A stretch of DNA of 64,000 nt from Haliclystus octoradiatus (Eukaryota; Cnidaria; Staurozoa; Stauromedusae; Haliclystidae): contig OU744449.1 of NCBI GenBank assembly GCA_916610825.1, positions 2,492,001-2,556,000 of the forward strand. The letters are read 5' to 3'. Every line of letters starts with the position of its first letter. Position 1 is the stretch's first letter. A program made the position numbers and the translations under genes. Under the pieces are notes generated by a model. That model saw only the letters and a program-made list of their open reading frames with translations. It had not been told where the DNA came from and did no database searches. Positions 30,272 through 41,300 of this stretch are shown here, piece by piece.

Positions 30272-31217
30272 ACAGATTGTAGATTTACCAATCCAATCGC
30301 TGTAGTAGCTAGCTAGTAGCTATAATATAGTCCCAAATAAAATCACAGGGACAGGCACTGTTTAATTATCAAATAACTATTGGAAGATTGGTGCAGGGCT
30401 CAAAGAGATACGCCCTTCGTAGTTCTTAACTTGCATATATTTAATATTTAATCGGCTTGAGTTTAGTGCCGTTTCGCTTTTACATTCCCGGTACAGATTC
30501 TGTGCATCCTCAGACAGCATGTTTGTTTGCCATAAACATTTTTCACATTGCACAGTAAGTTTTGTTCCGATGGTACATAAAGGGTCCCATAACTGATTGA
30601 CCGCACCTTTTTCTCTGCCTCATATTCTTATTTCACGGCTAAAGAGGACCAAATTCGAGAGAGCGCCAAATGATGGAACATTTGAAATAAATTCAACAAA
30701 CATTCGTTTCTTTTCATTGGCTCTCGTTCCTATCATTTGGGAAAAGAGTCCTGTATCTGTGTTTTCTGTCAATGCAATCAGAAATTCGATTAGGCATGAA
30801 ATCCCGCATATATCCCGTAGCGATTTGAGCCTAACCAAGTGAGTGAAAACACAGTATAGATTAATTATTTGGATGGACAACAAAATACAAATTAGATGAT
30901 GTGTGATTGAATGGACATTCAAAATCTTTCAAATAGAATTTCAAATTCCAATCATCAGATGTACCGCGTGAACAAAGACTGTGCTATTTGTTTACTGAAT
31001 GTCGATCATTGTAGTGTAGAAAAATGACAAGAAAATGACACCATTGTTTAAACCTATTGTTTTACCATGATTACTTTACGCTTTATCGATTGTGAAATAT
31101 ATGTTCTCAACACACCGTTCACGTGATGTCAGCGGGATATCAAAATGTTGTTATTTCGTTCGTAATATTTGAGCTTTATGCTTGATCTGCTGTTATAGTT
31201 AATGCGTTGCCATTGAC
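30272..31217. other. Intergenic sequence and upstream region of the first transporter gene
   Basis: No gene is supported. A CACGTGATGTCA word (E-box plus CRE-like) lies at about 31121-31132, roughly 90 bases before the transporter ATG; its use as a promoter element is a guess. Confidence 0.4.
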
Positions 31218-32918
31218 ATGCTTGCAAATATGGGCGACGAAGAGAACGTTGCATTGATACATAATGACGAGTTATTTAACAATAAAAGTTATGGTTCTCA
31301 TCGAAAAGATTCATTCTTAGAAAGTAAAGATTTGGATCGTCGATCAAATTCGATGTCTAGTGATTGCAGCTCCAATGAGTCACACGTGCGATCGCATTCT
31401 ATGAGTTCTATGAGCACAAGCATCGAAGCCAAGTCACACGAGCAAACTATGTCAATTCGTTCGGTTAATCTAGATTTGGAAGGCTATGTCAGTATTAATA
31501 AATTTGGAGCAACAAAAACTATGGACGAGAGAGAAAAGCGGCTGAAAAGAACAAGAAAATCTCCAGCGTCAATTTCTTCTGCCTTGAGGAAAACCAGTTT
31601 TTATTCTACTAGCATACGTCACTGGGGTACAGTTAGTAGTGCGCATGCGTGGCAGGTATCTCTATTACATACAAAGTCGTTAATTGATATACCATCTGAC
31701 GATCGCAAAGCATCAACGTTTATTAGTACATTTAATGGTTTAAGTATGATGACTGGCATTAGTACATTAGCAATGCCATTTGTCACTGCTAGAGGAGGTA
31801 TTGCCAGCATCCTACTGAATTTAATACTTGGCATTCTTAGTTGTTACACTGCAATATTGATACTTGAGTGCCAATACCAAGTATCTAAGTCTAAACCTGG
31901 CATCAAAAAACGGATAAATGCAACGTTCATCGATATTGGAATAACTGCATTTCCTAAATTTGGACCTGCGCTTATGAAGGCTCTTACAATGAGTAGTATT
32001 TTATCTGATGTTTACATGTTTATCTTATTGGGACGGTTATCATATGATTTATTACATTCGTATATTGAATTATCTAACAGCACTTGGATTATCATATGGG
32101 CTTTAATCGTTTTACCATTTTTATTCGTTACTAAAATGTCTATTTTAGCATGGACAGGATTTATTGCATTGATTTCTTTATTCATTTGTTTTGCTTTAAC
32201 TTATGGCTATTTATTTTCTGCTTATCAAACTTGGAATTGGAATGCATTACTTGTACAATTTGATTTTAAATACTTTTTTATCGGTTATGGTATTTTGTTA
32301 AACTGTCATAATTTACATTTAACTGTTCCTGCTCTAGAAGGAAGTATGCGATATCCTGAATCTTGTAAAAAAGTTTTAGTTATAGCATTTACTGGCAGTA
32401 TTTTTGTCAAAATTTCGTTGGGTATATTTGGTGCAATTACGTTTGGTTATTTTGCTAGTCAAAGTGTAACTTCAGACGTTACATTGCAAGCTTCAGCAAC
32501 GATTGCTATTGTTGTTACCTGTGCTACAGCTTTGAATGTTTATTTTTTCTTTCCAGTTAGTTTATTTGTTGTTTTTGAGATGCTTGATTTATATTTTCTA
32601 CCATATTTTACGTTGTTTTATAAAAAAAGTAAGAGCCGTCGTTGGTTTTGGCTTATTTTATCACGCTTATTACTCTTAAGTTTTGTAATATTGATTGCTG
32701 TTTCAATTCCTGAATTTGGTTTAATTGTAAGTATAATTGGAAATATCAGAGGAACAATCCTAGCTATTGTATTACCAGTTGTATTTTATTTAAAGATATG
32801 CTGGAGAAGAATTCATATTGTTTCGAAAGTCTTTCATATTTCTATTTTGGTTATTTGTATAATTTTGGGATCAGGTGGAACATTTTACGCTGTTTATGGA
32901 CTTGCTACAGGAATTTGA
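31218..32918 (+). CDS. Vesicular inhibitory amino acid transporter-like protein (AAAP/SLC32 type), intronless copy A
   Basis: A single-exon 566-residue protein. A Ser- and charge-rich cytosolic N-terminal domain (1-125) precedes about ten hydrophobic membrane helices. The core begins STFISTFNGLSMMTGISTLA (about 167-186), the place of the first helix in amino acid/auxin permeases (compare the GxxxGIGxL-type turn), and includes the PALEGSMRYPESC loop (371-383), equivalent to the LEGNM-type loop of VIAAT. Such carriers load GABA or glycine into vesicles by proton exchange; here the substrate is inferred only. The gene is intact. A tail-to-tail paralogue lies at 34247-35953. Lack of introns contrasts with other host genes here and could reflect an old retrocopy. 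Confidence 0.85.
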   Translation: MLANMGDEENVALIHNDELFNNKSYGSHRKDSFLESKDLDRRSNSMSSDCSSNESHVRSHSMSSMSTSIEAKSHEQTMSIRSVNLDLEGYVSINKFGATKTMDEREKRLKRTRKSPASISSALRKTSFYSTSIRHWGTVSSAHAWQVSLLHTKSLIDIPSDDRKASTFISTFNGLSMMTGISTLAMPFVTARGGIASILLNLILGILSCYTAILILECQYQVSKSKPGIKKRINATFIDIGITAFPKFGPALMKALTMSSILSDVYMFILLGRLSYDLLHSYIELSNSTWIIIWALIVLPFLFVTKMSILAWTGFIALISLFICFALTYGYLFSAYQTWNWNALLVQFDFKYFFIGYGILLNCHNLHLTVPALEGSMRYPESCKKVLVIAFTGSIFVKISLGIFGAITFGYFASQSVTSDVTLQASATIAIVVTCATALNVYFFFPVSLFVVFEMLDLYFLPYFTLFYKKSKSRRWFWLILSRLLLLSFVILIAVSIPEFGLIVSIIGNIRGTILAIVLPVVFYLKICWRRIHIVSKVFHISILVICIILGSGGTFYAVYGLATGI

Positions 32919-34246
32919 ATTGTAAATGCAAATGTCTTTCGTTGCTCAAATACTCAACTATGTATGATATTAGCATTTTGTATTCGTAATTGTTAAATCG
33001 TAAATGTTTTAAAGTTGAATTTTTTATAACGTTTATTTTTTGCTTTCCTCGTAACTGCCTGTTCATTTCACTCCATTCACAATGCAGGGTTCATGTGTGA
33101 ATTTTATAATACAAATGCCAGTCTTTCAATCAATTACTTATAAGCTGTAAATACCAAATTAGCTTCTATGAACGCAAATGAACTTGATGTAGTTTGGAGT
33201 ACAATTTAAAGTAGATATCCCGGATATTAGGGGGGTAGCTTCTTCAGATAGAGAACATTTTTCTTTTCATGGGTTTTGCTTTGCTCGATCGCTTCCCTTC
33301 AAAAATGCAGCAAAATTAACGATTTTAGAATAGTCCTGCGCATTTTTCGTTTGAGAGACTTCTACTGTATCTCTTTTGTTGGCCCTCAAATAATGATAAA
33401 AATATAGAATATATAGCGAATCTAATTATTATTAGTTGAACTTTCGGGATATACCTGATGTTTCCCTACAAACTGCAATAAATGATGATGATGATGATGG
33501 CAACGAAGCAATCGTAGCTTTTTCTTTTGTAGAGTGGACTATACGTTTTAGTGTCAAGCAATACGGAAATAAAAAGAAGGCCAGGTAGTGCCCCAATGTC
33601 ACTACAGGACCCCTGTCTCAGGGATGCTTAGTTTCAGAAACTTGCTCTTTCCTTCTCTTTGTTATATTCATTATACATACTAAAATGTGAGTTCTAACAG
33701 TGCAGTAGAACAATTCGTAAATAAATTTCAGTTTGGTCGATTGAAGAAAAAACTACATTTTATTTCTTATTTGTTGGTTTCAGCAACAGTTATGCAATAT
33801 GGTTTTAGAACTGTGTCAGTCGATGCATTGATCAGGGGTATTATATGAGTGATATGGCAAGGAAAGAGAGATATATTACTACTTGCTAAACACAAGATGT
33901 TGTTCCGACCAATTCCGACAAACATTGTTCGGAAAAAGCTAGTTGGAAGGAATAGGTCAGAAATTCAATTTATTTTCCGCAAAACTTAGTCCTTCCGAAC
34001 TTGTTTTCTGACGTACTTCCGACTCCGAAACGATGTCATGTATTTATAGTGAGTAATATATCGAGAAGATTAATGACAGACCAGCGATATGGAAAGTCTC
34101 TTTCAAGCTAAATCATTCAATTCATGAAGTAATACAATTATACAGCTACCAAACCGTTAAAGAATGCTTAAAATTGATAATGGATTACATTATGTTAGAT
34201 TTGTTACTCAACGTAAATAGTTTGTTCAGAATTATTTAACTCTTTA
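32919..34246. other. Convergent intergenic region between transporter copies
   Basis: 1.3 kb of AT-rich sequence; the two copies' 3' flanks do not resemble each other. A CAATAAATGATGATGATGATG word at about 33476-33499 looks like a LINE 3' tail. Nothing else was recognised. Confidence 0.5.
33475..33500 (+). repeat. LINE-type 3' tail with ATG-repeat end
   Basis: CAATAAATGATGATGATG matches the 3' end of the LINE fragment at 50568-50985 (minus) and similar ends near 44857 and 52216. Confidence 0.5.
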
Positions 34247-35953
34247 TCAAAGTCCTGTAGCAAGTCCATAAACAGCGTAAAATGTTCCACCTGATCCCAA
34301 AATTATACAAATAACCAAAATAGAAATATGAAAGACTTTCGAAACAATATGAATTCTTCTCCAGCAGATTTTTAAATAAAATACAACTGGTAATACAATA
34401 GCTAGGATTGTTCCTCTGACATTTCCAATTATACTTAAAATTAAACCAAATTGAGGAATTGAAACAGCAAATAATATTACAAAACTCAAAATTATTAATC
34501 GAGACAACATCATCCAAAACCAACGACGGCTTTTACTTTTTTTATAAAATAACGTAAAATATGGTAAAAAATATAAATCAAGCATCTCAAAAACAACAAA
34601 TAAACTAACTGGAAAGAAAAAATAAACATTCAAAGCTGTAGCACAGGTAACAACAATAGCAATCGTTGCTGAAGCTTGCAATGTAACATTTGAAGTAACC
34701 GTTTGACCAACCAAATAACCAAATGTCACGGCACCAAAAATACCCATAGATACTTTAATAATAATACTGCCACTAAAAGCCATCACCAAAACTTTTTTAC
34801 AAGATTCAGGATATTGCATACTTCCTTCTAGAGCAGGAACAGTTAAATGTAAATTATAACAATTTAATAAAATACCATAACCGATAAAAAAATACTTGAA
34901 ATCAAATTGTACAAGTAATGCATTCCAATTCCAAGTTTGATAAGCAGAAAATAAATAGCCATAAGTTAAAGCAAAACAAATGAATAAAGAAATCAATGCA
35001 ATAAATCCTGTCCATGCTAAAATAGACATTTTAGTAACGAATAAAAATGGTAAAACGATTAAAGCCCATATGATAATCCAAGTGCTGTTAGATAATTCAA
35101 TATACGAATGTAATAAATCATACGATAACCGTCCCAATAAGATAAACATGTAAACATCAGATAAAATACTACTCATTGTAAGAACCTTCATCAGCGCAGG
35201 TCCAAATTTAGGAAATGCAGTTATTCCAATATCGATGAACGTTGCATTTATCCGTTTTTTGATGCCAGGTTTAGACTTAGATACTTGGTATTGGCACTCA
35301 AGTATCAATATTGCAGTGTAACAACTAAGAATGCCAAGTATTAAATTCAATAGAATGCTGGCAATACCTCCTCTAGCAGTGACAAATGGCATTGCTAATG
35401 TACTAATGCCAGTCATCATACTTAAACCATTAAATGTACTAATAAACGTTGATGCTTTGCGATCGTCAGATGGTATATCAATTAATGACTTTGTATGTAA
35501 TAGAGATACCTGCCACGCATGCGCACTACTAACTGTACCCCAGTGACGTATGCTAGTTGAATAAAAACTGGTTGTTCTCATTTTAGCAGTAGAAAATAAA
35601 GCTGCTGATGAACTTCTTGCTCTTTTGTTCTTTAGTTTTCTTTCTTCCAAATCCTCCACTTCTTCAAATTCATTGATGGAATTAATGCAGACATCCGTTT
35701 CCAAGTCGTGATTAACTGTCATGTTTTGGCTATGGTTTTGTCCATGCAATTCGACATCAATGCTTGAATCACTGGATGAAGATTGTAATCTTATGTGGTT
35801 TTGTGAAACATCGAAATTTTCATTACTGGATATTGAACCAGATCGAAAATCTAAATCTTTACTTTCTAAAAATGAATTAGTTTGATAAGAACCATAGCAT
35901 TTATCACGAAGCGAATCTTCTGCATTTGAGACTAACATAGTCTTTGAAACCAT
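34247..35953 (-). CDS. Vesicular inhibitory amino acid transporter-like protein, intronless copy B
   Basis: A single-exon 568-residue paralogue of the plus-strand copy at 31218, in convergent orientation. The N-terminal 125 residues are alignable but strongly diverged (shared SFLESKDLD; different Ser-rich runs). From TSFYSTSIRHW on, the proteins are almost identical, with two islands of difference: SGSIIIKVSMGIFGAVT against TGSIFVKISLGIFGAIT, and MMLSRLIILSFVILFAVSI against LILSRLLLLSFVILIAVSI. Both frames are intact. The mosaic fits gene conversion between inverted copies. Function as for copy A, by inference; the variable N-terminus may give different sorting or regulation. Confidence 0.85.
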   Translation of the reverse strand: MVSKTMLVSNAEDSLRDKCYGSYQTNSFLESKDLDFRSGSISSNENFDVSQNHIRLQSSSSDSSIDVELHGQNHSQNMTVNHDLETDVCINSINEFEEVEDLEERKLKNKRARSSSAALFSTAKMRTTSFYSTSIRHWGTVSSAHAWQVSLLHTKSLIDIPSDDRKASTFISTFNGLSMMTGISTLAMPFVTARGGIASILLNLILGILSCYTAILILECQYQVSKSKPGIKKRINATFIDIGITAFPKFGPALMKVLTMSSILSDVYMFILLGRLSYDLLHSYIELSNSTWIIIWALIVLPFLFVTKMSILAWTGFIALISLFICFALTYGYLFSAYQTWNWNALLVQFDFKYFFIGYGILLNCYNLHLTVPALEGSMQYPESCKKVLVMAFSGSIIIKVSMGIFGAVTFGYLVGQTVTSNVTLQASATIAIVVTCATALNVYFFFPVSLFVVFEMLDLYFLPYFTLFYKKSKSRRWFWMMLSRLIILSFVILFAVSIPQFGLILSIIGNVRGTILAIVLPVVFYLKICWRRIHIVSKVFHISILVICIILGSGGTFYAVYGLATGL

Positions 35954-38375
35954 CCTGTGTTTATTCTGTTTAAAACATCAATAATAATAATTAATTGCAT
36001 ATTATTGGCACTTCATCTTCTTGATAGAGATATTTCGCGATCGAAAAGTGTAAATTTGTCGGAAAAACAAAGTTAACAGATTGATGTGATTTTCATCATT
36101 GTTTTGATAGAAAATTACGAAGCAAAATTAGCTCACACGACATTTTTTTACACGTGCGCCTCATTACAGTATAATCAAATCTATTCTATAGAAATCCATA
36201 ATATTTATCATCAGGTCATTGCACTGTTTTCAATATTTAATAATTTGAGATTAATTAATAAAGGACATTCGCAGCAATGCAATCAAGTAGAACATTTCGA
36301 ATTCTATATGCTTTATACCCGAATACTTCCTTGTAATTTCCGAAATTCTCTTGGAAAAGGTGTTGCTCAGTGTAACTACGTTGCGATGAAAATTATTAAT
36401 GTCTTTTGTCTCTTCTATTACCATAGGACATTTTCAATGCACCTGACACGTATATACAGTGCAACGGTGTCAATCCAATGGTATTGACATATCGCCAAGC
36501 TTGAGTAGCCTATATAGGCATTATAGCAATGTATGGAGATACTTTCAAAGGCAAAGATGCTATTTTGAAGACTACACACGGACTAAAATACCAGTATAGT
36601 TAATCCAATTCATGCCCCATATAACAGATGGATCTACATTTCTACAAGTTATGAATATGTTGAATATGTCACTAACGTGGTTTTAAGATTATTGTGTACA
36701 GTTGTTTATGAAGAAAAGGTCCCGGAAGAGGTACGTGTTTCTGTTTATTATTCGCAATTGTATTTTGAATAGATTGGAAGCAAAAAATAATTTGAAAATG
36801 GCTGGAGCCAATTCCTGGCTTTCTTTATTGCCATTTGCCACATGCAAGTTTTGACAAAAAAATGCTTGAAGCCGGTTAGTACCATTTCATAAATTTACTT
36901 TGGAGGAAATTCTAGTCTTATTCCCGGCTGACAAACCCGTAGTGGCCAAAGCACTATGCACGACTAACCAAGCTAGATTTTGATCCCGTAAATTCTGAAC
37001 GCAGGCTAGTTCTCATGCAACTTTATTGCGAGCAATGGTAAGAATATCTACTTTCCATGGGCAGTAAGGATCCTCAGCGAGGGGGCGAGGAGTTATATAT
37101 TAAAGTTGACAGCCTCCCATTTTAAAAAGTTAACAAGAGGGGGAACGGGGGGTTTAAAGTTGACTGGAAATTAATTGACGTTAAATGTGGTTGTTAGCTA
37201 TAATGACAGACTATCTCTTGTTTTTTTGTATAGGTGCTGCACTCCATCACAACGTTATTATCCAACACCATTCAAACATGATGATACTTAGGGATGTTGC
37301 TACTATGGGTATTACAATGGCGATAAATATACGTATCGTTAATTAATCAATACCCTTTAAATGTAATATATTAAGATATCAGTACTGTTGTCACATTCAA
37401 GTATTGCATATACAGTAAAACTTGTTCATAACGGCCAGCTACGAGAGGTAGATAAATTGACCACTATAGAAAGGTGGCCTATATATACAGGTTTTATTCA
37501 ATAGAAAATACTATTTTAGACACTGCAAGAGTGGCCACTATAGACAGGTGACCGCTGTATGGCGGTGACCGTTATAACAGGTTTAACTGTACATATTCAT
37601 AATGTCATTGGAAACAGTACGAATTCATACAATTGTATATCTCGTGTTTGTATATACTTCATAGTGAAATCAAAAAGATGGTAATTTTATATGTAATACT
37701 GTCGATTGAAATATGATTAAAATGGAATATTTGTTGTTTGTCTTTTGAAAATATATTCAGAAAATTTATTGACAGATAAATACAGGGCTGCACATGTGGA
37801 CCCATATGTCACAAAATATTTATTATGGTCAGACTAGGTACGTTGGTTCCCGTGGACACCTTACGTTACTTAGCTTTCTTATTGGGATTAGATCATTCCA
37901 AACGGCTATCATAGTCTTAATCTCACAATCCTTGCAGATAATAGTAATACTAATTAACAAATCGCATTAAAAACATTTTTAATGCTAATTTGGGCTACTA
38001 AGGCGACAATTTCTCAAGGCGTATAGCCTGCACGCAGACTATCTGTAGATTGGAAACTCAGTAACAGTAGATAATTATTAAAAACAACTCCTTCCTGATT
38101 CCTAAATTCAGTTTACTATTTTATAAGCAAGAATAGGCTAATATAAGCAACGACAATGATACAATAGCGATATTAGCTTGCTGATTTCAAATTTCAAAAG
38201 GCTATTTGGGAAAAAGACGTCATGGCTGGCCTCATGTTGTTTTGAAAAAGAGACATTGGTGGTCAAATCTCAAATCTCAAAATTATTGCATCAAAACGTG
38301 CAACGTTTTGCTTGGTTTTCTGGAACATTTTAGGACGTATTAATCACTTGTTGTGGAATAAAATATTGGTTAAAC
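35954..38375. other. Intergenic region between transporter copy B and ANKZF1
   Basis: Contains one TA-type MITE (37411-37591). No gene is supported. A CATCAT-free AT-rich background fills the rest. The 3' part includes the presumed ANKZF1 promoter, without a clear TATA box. Confidence 0.45.
37411..37591 (+). mobile_element. TA-type MITE, copy 1
   Basis: Flanked by TA on both sides. It begins CAGTAAAACTTGTTCATAAC and ends with the complement of CAGTTAAACCTGTTATAACG. The body shares GAGGTAGATAAATTGACCAC and CAATAGAAAATACTATTTTA with the other copies. Confidence 0.9.
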
Positions 38376-41300
38376 ATGGAGAAGAACGTTGGCAAATTGA
38401 AACCTAGAAATATTAGCATTTTTGATATCGGAAATGTGGCGAAACTTGGCATACAAGATGCAGTTTGTCAAAGCTGCAATTTCGGCATTTCCGAAACTGA
38501 AAAACAGAATTTATCATTAGCGATAGAAGAGTCACATGAATTAGATCGTGAATCTGTTAGAATTGATAAAGAGGGGCAAAAAGTTAAAGGTAAGTTACCC
38601 ATGCCCCTATAAATAACCAGTATGCAGATTACTGTATTGCGCTGCCACGCGCACTCAAATATAATGTTACTTCCTAATTCCTATCCATAATAGCCTTAGG
38701 CTAGATGAATAGAGCAGATGAGATTGATTTTTTCCTTAGACCTACGCCTACTTAGGATATGATTAGGTAGGTCAATAAAATTAGACTAAAGCCAATGAAC
38801 CCAAATTTCCCAGCTTTTTCACAACATTGAGCGAAGTTTTCATCAAATGCAAAATGTGACAAATGTCTGACTTCATTTGGCCACCTCAGCCAAAAATGTC
38901 AACAAATTTTTGTTGAATTTTCACTTTGACTTTGCCAGCATTATCTGCTCTCTTTGATGCGGTGGCCAGAACATTATCCACTTTGATTATTCAAAGTTAG
39001 TCCAGAAAGCTTCAAGATTTATCAATGAATAATCATTGCTGATTGCTTTTCCATAAGCGTCAGTAAATTCAACATGTTTCCTTCAGGTATATTACAGTAA
39101 TAACTAAACCATGCTTAGATTATTTCCTCCATGATGCTATGTTACACAGGGCCATCTCTAGTATGGAGGTATTGGGGGTGTAACCCCCCTGGCAACTAGG
39201 ACAGTCAGAAAATCTTCCTTGAAATGTCTCCAGTCGACAGAAGAGGGAAGAAATTGCAAAGGAGTATTTCAATATTCGCTTTCTAAGAGAGTTCTTTTAA
39301 TTCTTATCCATTCATTCATGCTCACACAAATCATAACTACTGTATATAGAGATAATTAACTTTAACTTTTGGTGCTTGATCAGGACAGACGAGAGAAATT
39401 TTGGGCCAGATGGAATTTCTTAAAAACATGGCCCAAAAATGTTTCCTCTCTACACTACGCTATGGGTTTTATTGATGGGAAACTGTAGCTAAGTGGTCAT
39501 AGTTCCATGAGGGGCCTTTAATGTTTTAGGGGAGGAGCTTGGACATAAATGTGTACTTGGGAACATTTTCATTACATATGATACCTCAGGGGTATCTCAT
39601 CTGTGCATTTCTGAAAACAGTTTAGAGTACAAACAAGTCAATGTTACTCATCATTTGGGTAATACTACTTGTAGTATAGCAACAATAATAATAATACTGT
39701 ATAGCAGAAACACATTTTTATTGAAAATTATGGGATAACAATGTTCCCCCGAAAAAAGTAGTGGGAAACAAGGTTCCCCCGTATTCCCCCATCAAATCAT
39801 CATTGGACACCTTAGATATTGCAGGCCTAATAGCATTGATGTACTACATTCCAAAGCTATAATGGTTCACACTCAATACATTATAACCAGATAGAGTAAC
39901 CTATTATTGCTTTTCATTGTTGTTGTTGTTGATTGCTTCAATACAGGTGTATCCATAGAGTCTGCAACAGAAGATAATATACCAGCTGCTGGCCTGTCTT
40001 GTTCGTGTTGCAAAGTTAAATTTTCTGATTTGACTGAGCAGGTAAGACATGTTGTATCATGCGTGTAACTATACCAACTCTATCTTCTGTGCTATCAGCA
40101 TTATAAGTGACTTGGAAAGTAGGCAAGTGCCCTATCTTCTGCTTCATGGAACTATGAGTCGCTGCACTCAGATTCATCTATTGACAAAAGTTGGAACACT
40201 CTTTCATGTGCCACTCTCCTCTCCCGCTGGACAGATACCAGCCACATCATTTTATGGACACCATTTTCGTTCCCTCAAACCCAAGCTCGCGGAATTTGAA
40301 GAAAGTGCGGGGAAATAACATCATGAATTCTGAAAAATTTTTGTTCAAAAGGAAAACCTCGTTTTCAATAAAACGAAAATACAAAACCTCTGTTTCAATG
40401 GAACAAAAATTGCGATTTTCGAGCCCCAAATGTTGAGTGTCCCAAGTCTTATAAATTGATGTCTCTGGCTGCACTCAGGCTTAGAGAAGAATCTTACAAA
40501 AATTGTCCCTTATATCTCAAATTGTAAAAGGCCAATCAGATGCGACCTCAAGTCATGTGATGGGATCTTGTTGTTGTGATGCTGAGCTGATCAAAACATG
40601 AAAACAACTTCACAAGTTACTTGCTTTGCAATCAAACTCTTCTTATTGATTTGATTGAATGAGACAACTTTTTTTCACACCAGTTCTATTAGTCTGTATG
40701 TTATGAATGTCTGTCATACTCATATAGGATAAGGGGTCTGCCTATACTGAAGATGGATAATTGGATGTATAGTACAGTGAAATCTGTATATAACAGTCAG
40801 CTACGAGAGGTAGATAAATTGACCACTATAGACAGGTGGCTTTTACATACAGGTTCGATTCAATAGAAAATACTATTTTAGACATTGCAAGAGTGTCCAC
40901 TATATAGACAAGTGGCCACTTTATAGAGGTGACCGTTTTAACAGATTTGACTGTAGTAATTGAGACGGTATCACCCTACCAAAGGCATCACTCCTTTATT
41001 TCTAGAGGAGTTGCTTTTTTTTTTGCTAAGAGGAATGATGTTAAATGCAATTCGCTCTGGACGATTCCATCTGCCGTCCTAAGTTGGTGCTCATTTGATG
41101 TTTTAGATATAGTGTAGGCTGAGTTGACCTTTTAGGGGGATTTGAATCACAGTCAATCAGACATGATCAAATCTGAATTTGGTTGCTCTGCCATCTGAGC
41201 TAATCCTCCCTAGATGGGTAAGATGGGTATCCTTATAATGTTTTAATTTGCACAAATCCCTCAAGGCTGCAAGTTTTATTGATTGATTGATTTTATTTCT

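Noticed and set aside
36086..36487. 133-codon ORF downstream of transporter copy B
   Set aside because: Low-complexity AT-driven hydrophobic reading with no domain and no conserved neighbour.
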